NCBI GenBank assembly: GCA_963668445.1
Contig: OY764335.1
Span: 620,001-684,000 of the forward strand
Origin: Poriferisulfidus sp963668445
GTDB lineage: Bacteria; Pseudomonadota; Gammaproteobacteria; Poriferisulfidales; Poriferisulfidaceae
Direction: 5' to 3'
DNA length: 64,000 bases
Of this stretch, positions 14,513-25,709 are shown piece after piece. Positions within the stretch are counted from its first letter, which is position 1. The number at the start of each line of letters is the position of its first letter. Below the pieces are notes generated by a model, which saw only the letters and a list, made by a program, of their open reading frames with translations, did no database searches and was not told where the DNA came from. The translations under genes and the position numbers were made by a program.

Positions 14513-16084
14513 ATGTACGCGACGATTCCGGCTTTCAGCTACATCGAGGTCTATCTGACGATGTTCGGTTGGAGCATGTACGAACTCCTGTTCGAACTGG
14601 CGGACGACCTGAACCTGTTGCTCATCCCGTTCCTAGTGCTCATTATTCGCGATTTCATCGGGCCGCTCAGTTCCCAGAACGTGTTTCCGAACAGCGAAGG
14701 CTCGCTGAGCCAGATGAGGATCAGCGTGCCGGTTGCACTGGTGGTGTTCGTTTTCATGGTCGTGCCGTACGTCCAGGTCGAGCCGAATTCCATCGAGTAC
14801 GCGCCGGTCTGCCAGCTGGACGGGACCGCGCATACGTACGGCGATACCGGCACGACGTACGATTCAACCCAGCTGGCGCGCTACCACGAGGAGCATCCCC
14901 GCATTCCGATGTTCTGGTCCGTCGTCCTGTCCGTCAGCGGCGGCATCACCCAGGCGGTGCTGAAGAATCTGCCCTGTTTCCGCGACTATTCGGGGCTCGC
15001 CTTCCGGATGCGCCATTCGTTCATCAAGGATCCGCCGGTGCGCCAGGAATTCGATCATTTCGCCAGCCAGTGCTTCGTGCCGGCGTGGCGCAAGTACGAG
15101 CGCTTCCAGCCGGGCGAGGACATCGTGGAGCGCAAGACGGCGGAATATCCGGGCAACCGCTTCTTTCTGGACGAACCGGGCTACTACGCGCTGTGCGATG
15201 CGATGGCAGATGAAGGTCCGTGCTCGTACGATCCTTTCCCGCGGCCACGCACGCCGGTTGCGAGGTGGGTCGGCGACCGGCAGTTGCCGGTCTGCCGCGA
15301 CTGGTGGCTGGGCGACGGCGCCAATACTGGCCTGATGCGTCTTCTGGTGCAGTACGTGCCGGACATGGACTGGATCGCGGAGATGACGCAACACGCGCAT
15401 TCGCGGGAATTTGTCGAGGAGCAGATGGTGCGCAGCACCATCCTCAACGGGGCGCGCCGCTACGGCGTCAGCGGACCGGACGACGAGATACTGGCGGGAC
15501 TCGGGGCGCTCGCGGTCGGCTCTGGACTGGCCAGCGGCTGGACGGCATGGGCGGCGACCGCCAGCCTCAGTGGCTTCCTGATGTCGACGGCCGTCGGCGC
15601 GACGGCCTTCGTCGGTTCGGAGGCGCTCGGCCTGTACGCTCGGCTGCATATCATGCGCCGCTTGGCGCCGATGGCGCAGAGCCTGATGTTGATGGTGCTG
15701 TACATGCTGCTCGGTGGCTATATGTTCCTGACGCTCTACAGCCTGACGGCGGCGCTGCGCATCATGATCATGATGGCTGCGGTCCGGCTGTTCTCCATGA
15801 TGTTCGGCATCTCCAATTTTCTCGACGATGCGCTGATCGACGCGATGTATCCGGGCATGAAGCTCGGAGACCCGGGGCGCTGGGCCATCGACCGCATCGC
15901 GCTGGGCTACGGCACGATGGCGTTGCATATGCTGCTGCCGCTGGGCATGCTGTGGGTGGTGTACGCGGCCGGGAATTTCGCCATGCGCGGTCTGGATGCG
16001 CTAGGGCCGTCGTCCGACCCGACGGGCATGGGCGTCGCAAGCCGCTCTGGCGTGTCGGGCATGGGGCGCAACATGAACCGGTGA
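14513..16084 (+). CDS. TraG-like conjugation membrane protein
   Basis: A 523-residue inner-membrane protein matching the N-terminal, membrane-embedded part of TraG-type proteins of MPF-G elements. Hydrophobic segments lie near residues 36-51, 75-89, then after a large soluble domain (about 90-320, with several cysteines) near 325-360, 385-420 and 460-490. TraG-like proteins stabilise mating pairs. The C-terminus ends in a Gly/Ser/Met-rich tail (GMGVASRSGVSGMGRNMNR). No peptidase-like periplasmic extension is present. It is the last gene of the module. Confidence in the broad family is good; the exact subfamily is uncertain. Confidence 0.8.
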   Translation: MYATIPAFSYIEVYLTMFGWSMYELLFELADDLNLLLIPFLVLIIRDFIGPLSSQNVFPNSEGSLSQMRISVPVALVVFVFMVVPYVQVEPNSIEYAPVCQLDGTAHTYGDTGTTYDSTQLARYHEEHPRIPMFWSVVLSVSGGITQAVLKNLPCFRDYSGLAFRMRHSFIKDPPVRQEFDHFASQCFVPAWRKYERFQPGEDIVERKTAEYPGNRFFLDEPGYYALCDAMADEGPCSYDPFPRPRTPVARWVGDRQLPVCRDWWLGDGANTGLMRLLVQYVPDMDWIAEMTQHAHSREFVEEQMVRSTILNGARRYGVSGPDDEILAGLGALAVGSGLASGWTAWAATASLSGFLMSTAVGATAFVGSEALGLYARLHIMRRLAPMAQSLMLMVLYMLLGGYMFLTLYSLTAALRIMIMMAAVRLFSMMFGISNFLDDALIDAMYPGMKLGDPGRWAIDRIALGYGTMALHMLLPLGMLWVVYAAGNFAMRGLDALGPSSDPTGMGVASRSGVSGMGRNMNR

Positions 16085-16088
16085 CGGG

Positions 16089-16094
16089 TATAAT
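16089..16094 (+). promoter_or_regulatory. -10 box upstream of the rhodanese gene
   Basis: A perfect TATAAT begins 5 bases after the stop of the TraG-like gene and 49 bases before the rhodanese ATG. It suggests that the rhodanese is transcribed on its own. No clear -35 was found in the preceding coding sequence. Confidence 0.45.
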
Positions 16095-16137
16095 GGCTGA
16101 ACGACGGGGAACCTCCCCGGGAAGCATGGAGAACACC

Positions 16138-16650
16138 ATGGACGTGCGTGAAATCAAGGCGCAGGATGCCCAACAGCGGTTGGCGGAAGGCCGTGCCGAA
16201 CTGATCGACATTCGGGATGCTGGCGAGCGCAAGAACCTGTACATTCCGCAGGCGCGCTGGATGCCGCTGTCCGGGCTGGAAGCGGGGCTGAAGGCCGAGC
16301 CGCAGCAGACCGTCGGCATTTTCCATTGCCGCAGCGGCCGGCGCACGCGGGAGCATGCCGAACGGCTGGCGGCCGTGGGCTATGCGGAGACCTACGTGCT
16401 GGAAGGTGGCATCATGGCGTGGCAGAAGGCCGGCGGCCCGGTGGCTTCCGAAGGCGGCGGCATCGACATCATGCGCCAAGTGCAGATGGTGGCGGGCGGC
16501 CTGATCATGCTGGGCTTCGGGCTGGGCATGTGGGTAGCGCCCGGATTCTACTGGCTGTCGGGCCTAGTGGGGGCCGGGCTGTTCTATGCGGGCGCCAGCG
16601 GTTCCTGCGCCATGGCCTCGATGCTCGCCAAACTGCCGTTCAACCGCTGA
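16138..16650 (+). CDS. Membrane-anchored rhodanese (YgaP-like)
   Basis: A 170-residue protein with a rhodanese domain (residues 1-100) carrying the active-site loop CRSGRR, followed by a DUF2892-type C-terminus with two membrane helices (VAGGLIMLGFGLGMWVAPGFYWL, GLVGAGLFYAGASGSCAMASML). This is the YgaP architecture: a cytoplasmic-facing sulfurtransferase fixed to the inner membrane. An in-frame ATG at 16126 gives four more residues, but the ATG at 16138 has the better-placed GGAGA site. It may handle sulfane sulfur delivered by the YeeE-type transporter; that link is inference. Confidence 0.88.
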   Translation: MDVREIKAQDAQQRLAEGRAELIDIRDAGERKNLYIPQARWMPLSGLEAGLKAEPQQTVGIFHCRSGRRTREHAERLAAVGYAETYVLEGGIMAWQKAGGPVASEGGGIDIMRQVQMVAGGLIMLGFGLGMWVAPGFYWLSGLVGAGLFYAGASGSCAMASMLAKLPFNR

Positions 16651-16680
16651 CGTCTGCTTGCGGTCCTGACGCCGGCCGGC

Positions 16681-18249
<1,569 letters not shown>

Positions 18250-18310
18250 GGGCTGGACGGCAAAGTGCTATTGTAGGACATGGCTTCCGGGCCTGGCGTT
18301 CGATGCGGCA

Positions 18311-18339
18311 CTTGAAATTTGGAGCGTAATCCCCAATAA
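18311..18339 (+). promoter_or_regulatory. Sigma-32 heat-shock promoter of groESL
   Basis: CTTGAAA (18311-18317), a 13-base spacer, then CCCCAATAA (18331-18339) match the RpoH consensus (CTTGAAA, 11-16 bases, CCCCATnT) almost perfectly. The groES ATG follows 90 bases further on. No CIRCE inverted repeat was found, so regulation is by sigma-32 as in other gammaproteobacteria. Confidence 0.88.
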
Positions 18340-18428
18340 TAGGCCATGTCAGAGCGGATGCGGGCATAGGCCCGCTGGCCGCCAAGAAATAAATTTTTGA
18401 TAAATCTATAATTTTTAGGAGTTTTAAT

Positions 18429-18719
18429 ATGAAACTTCGGCCCTTGCATGATCGTGTTGTGATCAAGCGCCTTGAAGAGGAGCGCACCAGCCCGGGAGGC
18501 ATCGTCATCCCGGACAGTGCAACGGAAAAGCCGGTTCGCGGTGAAGTGCTGGCCGCAGGCCCCGGCAAGGCACTGGACGATGGAACGCGCCAGGCGATGG
18601 ATGTCAAAGTCGGCGATCAGGTGCTGTTCGGAAAATATTCCGGTACCGAATGCAAGCTGGACGGCGACGAGCTGGTCGTGATGCGCGAAGATGACATCAT
18701 GGCCGTGATCGAAAGCTGA
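18429..18719 (+). CDS. groES: Co-chaperonin GroES
   Basis: A 96-residue Cpn10 protein that caps the GroEL ring. It opens with KLRPLHDRVVIKR, carries the mobile loop (EERTSPGGIVIPDSATEKP) at residues 17-35, and ends with GDELVVMREDDIMAVIES. A TAGGAG site lies just upstream. It is first in the groES-groEL operon, with 56 bases between the two genes. Confidence 0.99.
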   Translation: MKLRPLHDRVVIKRLEEERTSPGGIVIPDSATEKPVRGEVLAAGPGKALDDGTRQAMDVKVGDQVLFGKYSGTECKLDGDELVVMREDDIMAVIES

Positions 18720-18775
18720 CGCCGGCCCAAACCCTTTCTTAACTAAACACACAACCCTGATGAGGAAATCAAACA

Positions 18776-20419
<1,644 letters not shown>

Positions 20420-20442
20420 CGGCGAAGCCGTTGCGCAAAGCT

Positions 20443-20474
20443 AAAAGGGCCTCGTTTATGCGAGGCCCTTTTTT
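20443..20474 (+). terminator. Rho-independent terminator of groESL
   Basis: AAAA-GGGCCTCG, loop TTTATG, CGAGGCCC-TTTTTT: a perfect 8-bp GC stem flanked by A and T runs, 24 bases after the groEL stop. Confidence 0.93.
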
Positions 20475-20629
20475 GAAGGGGGAGATCAGAGGAATTGCGT
20501 GTGGGGAGCCATCAGATGCTTGTGTCCGCTTTCATGCATTATTAGGGCAACGCATGCGGCTGATTCGAACAAACATGTCGGACCTGTTCTATAAAGTCAG
20601 GTCCAATCGCCGTTGCTCCTGCCTTCAAA

Positions 20630-20857
20630 TTAGGTCTCGATTTTTGCGGGACTCATGCGATTGAAATCATCCGGAATATTGATTTGCCCCGCCATGAAAC
20701 CAATCCGCCGTTCGGTTCCGGTTTTTCCTGCTGCCACGGATGTTACCTTGACCATGGGCTTTCCTGCAATCGTGATGATGAAAGGCTCGCCGCTGACCGC
20801 ATTCCTGACCAAACGAGAAAGACAGGTTTCCGCCTCATGTATGTCAATCGTGCACAC
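20630..20857 (-). CDS. Orphan Phd/YefM-type antitoxin
   Basis: A 75-residue protein with the family pattern of type II antitoxins: a short strand and helix (CTIDIHEAETCLSRLVRNAVSGEPFIITIAGKPMVKVTSV) for DNA binding and dimerisation, then a C-terminal tail (GFMAGQINIPDDFNRM) that normally wraps the toxin. The GTG start has a GAGGA site about 10 bases upstream. The tail is typical of antitoxins paired with PIN-domain toxins, but no toxin frame follows: only 155 bases remain before the groEL terminator. It is a solitary antitoxin or the survivor of a lost pair. Confidence 0.75.
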   Translation of the reverse strand: MCTIDIHEAETCLSRLVRNAVSGEPFIITIAGKPMVKVTSVAAGKTGTERRIGFMAGQINIPDDFNRMSPAKIET

Positions 20858-21064
20858 GTCAAATCCTCAACTTGGCTCGCCCAGCTTAGTTTAATTCAGA
20901 ATGCGCAAGCATCAAACCAAGCCGGAATTTGTGCCGAGTTCGGGGAAGTGCAAAATGCCCCCGAATATGCGGAATTTCCCAATTCGCTTACAATATCCGC
21001 CGCACACCCTGTCCTGAAACCCATCTACGGACGATCCGGGGCATGACGGATCGCTAAGGAAGCT

Positions 21065-21496
21065 ATGGCCATTGAAAGAACCCTTTCCATCGTCAAGCCC
21101 GATGCTGTCGGCGGCAACCACATCGGCGACATCTATCAGCGTTTCGAAGCTGCGGGCCTGCGCATTGTCGCAGCGTGCATGCTGCACCTTTCACGCGAGC
21201 GCGCCGAAGCGTTTTATGCCGTGCATCGGGAGCGCCCATTTTTCCCGGACTTGATCGAATTCATGATTTCCGGCCCCGTCATGGTGCAAGTGCTCGAAGG
21301 GGAGGATGCCATCGCCCGCAATCGCGAAGTGATGGGAGCGACCGATCCCGCGGAAGCGGCATCGGGCACGATTCGGGCGGACTTCGCGACGCAGGTCGAC
21401 GAAAACGCGGTGCACGGGTCGGACGGCCCTGACACGGCTCGGGCGGAAATCGAGTTCTTCTTCAAGGCCGAGGATATCTGCCCTCGTACCCGATGA
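21065..21496 (+). CDS. ndk: Nucleoside diphosphate kinase
   Basis: A 143-residue enzyme that equalises nucleoside triphosphate pools by transferring the gamma phosphate through a histidine. ERTLSIVKPDAV opens the protein, and the catalytic histidine is in NAVHGSDGPDTA near residue 117. Length is standard. The stop overlaps the rlmN start by four bases (ATGA). It heads a run of genes, ndk-rlmN-hisS-TPR-bamB-der, that is a typical gammaproteobacterial order with the pilF, rodZ and ispG members missing. Confidence 0.98.
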   Translation: MAIERTLSIVKPDAVGGNHIGDIYQRFEAAGLRIVAACMLHLSRERAEAFYAVHRERPFFPDLIEFMISGPVMVQVLEGEDAIARNREVMGATDPAEAASGTIRADFATQVDENAVHGSDGPDTARAEIEFFFKAEDICPRTR

Positions 21497-22602
21497 ACGG
21501 TACATCCGCCCGGATTCCCCTTCTGGGGCGGAGTTGCCAGCAGTGGGAAGCATGGTTGGCCGAGCGGGGCGAGTCGGTGGCGCATGCTGCGGCCTTGCTG
21601 CAGCAGATTCATCGGCACGGCGAATGCCGTGCGGAACGGATGGATTGCCTGCCTCGGCGCTTGCGCCTGCTGTTGAGCGACGCAACGGAATGCGTCCTGC
21701 CGGAAGTCGCCGAATCCCGTCGCGCCAGCGACGGCACGCACAAGTGGCTGTTGCGTCTGGCGTGCGGCAATGTCATCGAGACCGTGCTGATTCCGGGCCC
21801 GGCGCGGACGACTTTATGCATTTCTTCGCAGGCGGGTTGCGCCCTCGGTTGTGCGTTCTGCCGTACGGCTCGCAGCGGCTTCGGCCGCAATCTGACGGCG
21901 CATGAGATCGTGGCCCAGCTATGGCTAGTACGGCACCGCTTGCGTCCGGAGACGCCGATCACGAATGTGGTGTTCATGGGTATGGGCGAGCCGTTGGCGA
22001 ATCCGGACGCGGTGCTGGCGGCATTGGCGCTGTTCCAGAACGACCATGCGTACGCGCTGGGCCGCCGCCGGATTACGGTCAGCACGGCCGGACTGGTGCC
22101 CGGCATCGACCGCTTGCGCCGAACGGAGCCGGTCAGTTTGGCGGTCTCGCTGCATGCACCGGACGATGCCTTGCGCACGCGCCTGATGCCGATCAATGCG
22201 CGCTATCCGATGGCAGCGCTGCTGGCGGCTTGTCGGCGCTATGTTGCCGGTCGTACGCGCAAGCATACGGTGACGGTCGAATACGCCTTGCTGGATGGCG
22301 TCAACGACAGCCATGAGCAGGCACGGGCATTGGCGCGGCGCTTGGAGGGCTTGCCCGCGAAAGTGAACCTTATCCCGTTCAATCCGTTTCCGGGCAGCGG
22401 CTTCGCCGCTTCGGGCGTGGCGGCGCAGAACCGTTTTGGCTGCATTCTGCGTGAGGCAGGCATCGTGACGCTGACGCGCCGGCCGCGCGGCGGCGACATT
22501 GCGGCCGCTTGCGGGCAATTGGCGGGCGAGATCCGGCCGCGCGTCTTGCGTCCGCTGGCGCCGAACCGCCCGGCGATGGGCATGCATGGAGGCGTCGCAT
22601 GA
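21493..22602 (+). CDS. rlmN: 23S rRNA / tRNA adenine-C2 methyltransferase RlmN
   Basis: A 369-residue radical-SAM enzyme that methylates C2 of A2503 in 23S rRNA and A37 in some tRNAs. The cluster motif is CALGCAFC (CX3CX2C) after TLCISSQAG. VVFMGMGEPLANPD is the family glycine-rich motif, and the C-terminal cysteine that forms the methyl-enzyme intermediate is in RRPRGGDIAAACGQLAG. The N-terminal helical domain is shortened and less conserved than in E. coli. A short proline/arginine tail follows the catalytic part. It is coupled to hisS by ATGA. Confidence 0.95.
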   Translation: MNGTSARIPLLGRSCQQWEAWLAERGESVAHAAALLQQIHRHGECRAERMDCLPRRLRLLLSDATECVLPEVAESRRASDGTHKWLLRLACGNVIETVLIPGPARTTLCISSQAGCALGCAFCRTARSGFGRNLTAHEIVAQLWLVRHRLRPETPITNVVFMGMGEPLANPDAVLAALALFQNDHAYALGRRRITVSTAGLVPGIDRLRRTEPVSLAVSLHAPDDALRTRLMPINARYPMAALLAACRRYVAGRTRKHTVTVEYALLDGVNDSHEQARALARRLEGLPAKVNLIPFNPFPGSGFAASGVAAQNRFGCILREAGIVTLTRRPRGGDIAAACGQLAGEIRPRVLRPLAPNRPAMGMHGGVA

Positions 22603-23861
22603 GCCGCTTGCAATCCGTCCGCGGCATGCATGACGTTCTGCCCGGCGAAGCGTCGCTCAAGCGCCGCGTGGAGCAGGCGTGGGCCGAGGTGGCGCTGAGT
22701 TTCGGCTACGAGGAGATCCGGTTTCCAGTCGTGGAGCCGTGCGCGTTGTTCCAACGTTCCATTGGTGAGGCGACCGACATCGTGGAAAAGGAAATGTACG
22801 TGTTCGAAGACCGCAACAGCGACATGCTGAGCTTGCGGCCGGAAGGCACGGCCGGCTGCGTGCGTGCGGCCATTCAGCATGGGCTGGTGCCGAATCGGCA
22901 GCAGCGCCTGTGGTATTCGGGCCCGTTCTTTCGGCGCGAGCGTCCGCAGAAGGGCCGTTTGCGCCAGTTCCACCAGTTTGGCGTCGAAGCCTACGGCATG
23001 ACGGGGCCGGACATCGACGCGGAACTCTTGCTCATGGGCTGGCAGGGCTGGCAGCGCCTTGGGCTTGCGCCGCAGTTGCTGCTCAATACGCTGGGCAATC
23101 CTGACGAGCGGGCTGCTTGGCGCGAGCGTCTGGTCGAGCACTTCGGGAAATACGCGGCGCAGCTGGAGGAAGACGACCGGCGGCGCCTGCAAACCAATCC
23201 ATTGCGGCTGCTGGACAGCAAATCGGAAGCGGCGCAGGAGTTGGTTGCGGACGCGCCGCAGTTGCAGGAACTGCTGGGCACGGCATCGCGGACGCATTTC
23301 GACGGGGTGCGCGAAGTGCTGGAGGCGCATGGGGTCGCGTATGCGTTGGCGCCGCAACTGGTGCGCGGACTGGATTATTACGGCATGACCGTGTTCGAGT
23401 GGGTGGTTCCGGACTTGGGGGCGCAGGCGGCTTTGGGCGGCGGCGGCCGCTACGATCGTCTGGTCGAGCAGCTGGGCGGCCGGGCGACGCCGGCGGTCGG
23501 CTTCGCACTCGGTCTGGAACGCATTTCCGAATGCCTAGATATGGAGTCTGGGGCGGAGCTGGAATTCTATTTGGCTGCCTTGGGAGCGGCGGCGGCAGGG
23601 CGCATGCGAGGATTGGCGATGCAGTTGCGCGAGCAGCTGCCGGGAGCGCGCATACGCTTGAACATGGGGGGCGGCAGCATGAAGGCGCAGTTGCGGCGGG
23701 CCGACAGGAGCGGCGCACTCGCCGCCCTGATTATGGGCGAGGAAGAGCTGGCGCAATCCTGCGTCGTGCTGAAGCCGTTGCGCGGAGCCCAACAGCAGCG
23801 GACGGTTTTATTGGATAAAATTGTTCCCGCATTGGCGGAATTCCTGCAATCCGAAGAGTAA
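22599..23861 (+). CDS. hisS: Histidyl-tRNA synthetase
   Basis: A 420-residue class II synthetase. It begins with SVRGMHDVLPGE, has class II motif 2 (SGPFFRRERPQKGRLRQFHQFGVEAYG), the histidine-specific loop LVRGLDYYGMTVFEW, and motif 3 near GGGGRYDRLVEQLGG...GFALGLER. The C-terminal anticodon-binding domain follows. The ATG at 22599 overlaps the rlmN stop and replaces a longer frame with no family match. Confidence 0.98.
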   Translation: MSRLQSVRGMHDVLPGEASLKRRVEQAWAEVALSFGYEEIRFPVVEPCALFQRSIGEATDIVEKEMYVFEDRNSDMLSLRPEGTAGCVRAAIQHGLVPNRQQRLWYSGPFFRRERPQKGRLRQFHQFGVEAYGMTGPDIDAELLLMGWQGWQRLGLAPQLLLNTLGNPDERAAWRERLVEHFGKYAAQLEEDDRRRLQTNPLRLLDSKSEAAQELVADAPQLQELLGTASRTHFDGVREVLEAHGVAYALAPQLVRGLDYYGMTVFEWVVPDLGAQAALGGGGRYDRLVEQLGGRATPAVGFALGLERISECLDMESGAELEFYLAALGAAAAGRMRGLAMQLREQLPGARIRLNMGGGSMKAQLRRADRSGALAALIMGEEELAQSCVVLKPLRGAQQQRTVLLDKIVPALAEFLQSEE

Positions 23862-23865
23862 TCCG

Positions 23866-24507
23866 ATGGCTTTGAGTCCCGAAGAGCAGCAGCAGCTTGA
23901 AGAAATCAAGGGCTGGTGGAAAGACAACGGCGTCGCAGTCGTCGTCGGCGTGCTGCTGGTGCTGGGCAGCGTGGGCGGCTACAAGGGCTGGCAGTACTGG
24001 CGGGTGCAGCAGGCGACGGATGCGGCCCTGCTGTACGAGCAGCATAACAGCTATCTGGAAGAAGATCTGGAGGAGGAGGCGTACGAACTGGCGGCCCGAT
24101 TGCGCCGCGAGTACGGCGGGACGCCGTACGCTTGGATGGCCAGCCTGATTTCGGCACGCGCCCATCTGGAGGCGCAGCGGCCCGAGGAGGCGAAGCACCT
24201 TCTGGAGTGGGTGCACGAACGTGCCGAGGATGGCCTGTTCGCGCCGGTGGCGGCGCTCCGCCTGGCGCGGCTGCTCGCGGCTGAGCAGGATTGGGAGCGG
24301 GGGCTGGAGGTATTGGAAGGCATGGATGTGGAAGGCTACGAGGGTCTCGCGCACGAGTTGCGCGGCGACTTGTACCGGCAGGCCGGCCGTGCCGCCGAAG
24401 CGCGATTGGAATACGTGCAGGCGATGGAACATGGGCTGGACAGCGAATTCCTTGCGCTGAAGCTGGCCGAACTCGGCGGCGGGGAGGGCGAAGATGCCGC
24501 GCATTAA
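23866..24507 (+). CDS. YfgM-like TPR membrane protein
   Basis: A 213-residue protein with a cytoplasmic N-terminus, one membrane helix (about residues 24-40, VAVVVGVLLVLGSVGGYKGWQYW) and a periplasmic helical repeat domain. YfgM interacts with the SecYEG translocon and the chaperone PpiD. The gene between hisS and bamB is the conserved yfgM position. Its end overlaps bamB by 14 bases, consistent with operon expression for envelope biogenesis. Confidence 0.9.
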   Translation: MALSPEEQQQLEEIKGWWKDNGVAVVVGVLLVLGSVGGYKGWQYWRVQQATDAALLYEQHNSYLEEDLEEEAYELAARLRREYGGTPYAWMASLISARAHLEAQRPEEAKHLLEWVHERAEDGLFAPVAALRLARLLAAEQDWERGLEVLEGMDVEGYEGLAHELRGDLYRQAGRAAEARLEYVQAMEHGLDSEFLALKLAELGGGEGEDAAH

Positions 24508-25687
24508 TTATGCCATCGCGGCGGTCTGGGCCTGTGCGCTCGGCCTGTCGGGCTGCGGGAGCGACACCCTCGATGCGGTCGATTTCTGGAGCGATAGGGA
24601 GTCGCGGGTGGCCCCGCTCTTCCCGGTGGCCAATCGCATTGCGCTGACGCCTATCTGGGACTACGGTACCGGTTACGATTATGGCGATGTGGACAGCCAG
24701 ATCGTGCCGTGGATTGATGACGAGCATGTGTTTCTGGCAGGTCCCGAGGGCGAAGTGGTCGCCTTGCGCGCCTCCACCGGGGCCAAGGTTTGGGAGGCGG
24801 ATATCCCGGGGTTGGTGCTGGCGGGCGCGGCGGCCGACGGGCAACGGGTGTATGTCGGCACTTGGGAGCGCGAGGTCTTCGCCTTGGACCGGGCGACGGG
24901 TGCGCAGCTTTGGCGCGAGATCTTGCCAAGCGAGGTGTTAAGGGTTCAGGCGCTGGAAGGAGACCGTGTGGCGGTGCGCACGAACGACGGGCGCTTGAGC
25001 GTGCTGTCGGCGGAGGGCGGCGCCCTGCTGTGGAGCCACGTGCATAGCAGTCCCAGTTTGACCTTGCGCGGGGCGGGGATGCCACTGGGCGACGGGGAGC
25101 GGCTGCTGGCCGGCTTCGACGACGGGAAGCTGATGGCATTCGATGCCGCGAGCGGCCTACGGCATTGGGAGGCGCGTTTGGCCATGCCGACGGGACGCAC
25201 GGAGCTGGACCGGATCGTGGATGTGGACGGGCACATGCAGCTGGAGGACGGCGTGGCATACGCTGCGGCACTCTACAACCAGATCGGCGCCGTGGAGACG
25301 GTGGAAGGCGGCCTCTTATGGTCGAAGGAAATCGAGGCCCGGCACGGGCCGGGATTGGACGAAGTGTCGGTATACGTCGCCGACATGCATGGCGCGGTAT
25401 GGTCGCTGGACCGGAGCAATGGCGGTGTGCATTGGCAGCAGGAGGCGCTGGCGTACCGGGACCTCAGCGCTCCGGCGCCGACCGGGCTGCATGTGGTCGT
25501 GGTTGATTTCGAAGGCTACATGCACTGGCTGCGCATTACGGACGGCAAGATTGTGGCCCGGCACAAGGTCGGCGATGCGCTGCAGGCGCCGCCGCAGGTG
25601 CGGCTGGACCGGATCTACTTGCTGCACCGGAACGGACAGTTCGCGGTCTACCAGTTCGTGCCGTTGCGGAGCGCCGCAACGGAGTGA
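24494..25687 (+). CDS. bamB: Outer-membrane assembly lipoprotein BamB
   Basis: A 397-residue lipoprotein of the BAM complex that folds outer-membrane beta-barrels. The signal peptide ends in a lipobox (LSGC, cysteine at residue 21). After it come PQQ-like beta-propeller blades with repeated motifs of the type G-x-V-x-A-L-x-x-x-T-G-x-x-x-W (VVALRASTGAKVW, VFALDRATGAQLW, LMAFDAASGLRHW, VWSLDRSNGGVHW). Gene order yfgM-bamB-der confirms the call. Confidence 0.95.
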   Translation: MPRINYAIAAVWACALGLSGCGSDTLDAVDFWSDRESRVAPLFPVANRIALTPIWDYGTGYDYGDVDSQIVPWIDDEHVFLAGPEGEVVALRASTGAKVWEADIPGLVLAGAAADGQRVYVGTWEREVFALDRATGAQLWREILPSEVLRVQALEGDRVAVRTNDGRLSVLSAEGGALLWSHVHSSPSLTLRGAGMPLGDGERLLAGFDDGKLMAFDAASGLRHWEARLAMPTGRTELDRIVDVDGHMQLEDGVAYAAALYNQIGAVETVEGGLLWSKEIEARHGPGLDEVSVYVADMHGAVWSLDRSNGGVHWQQEALAYRDLSAPAPTGLHVVVVDFEGYMHWLRITDGKIVARHKVGDALQAPPQVRLDRIYLLHRNGQFAVYQFVPLRSAATE

Positions 25688-25709
25688 ATCGGCAGTCCGG
25701 CTTCCGGAC

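Larger units (their letters stand above)
8480..16084 (+). mobile_element. ICE-derived type IV secretion module (MPF-G-like), probably a remnant
   Basis: Seven genes in one direction with overlapping ends: small membrane protein, TraU-like (PFL_4710), 77-residue protein, VirB4-like ATPase (PFL_4706), PFL_4711-like, small membrane protein, TraG-like. These families normally travel in integrative conjugative elements that insert in tRNA genes. tRNA-Lys stands just upstream. No relaxase, coupling ATPase, integrase, pilin or outer-membrane core gene is present, and housekeeping genes follow at once. No repeat of the tRNA 3' end was seen near 16085. The block therefore looks like a fixed fragment, or a secretion system dispersed over the chromosome. 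Its open frames are all intact. Confidence 0.7.

Noticed and set aside
16085..16137. Possible right attachment site copying the tRNA-Lys 3' end
   Set aside because: I looked for a copy of the T arm and acceptor end of tRNA-Lys here and in the next genes and found none.
20475..20629. Truncated toxin downstream of the orphan antitoxin
   Set aside because: A 20-residue open stretch can be read on the minus strand, but it has no toxin motif and no coupling to the antitoxin stop.
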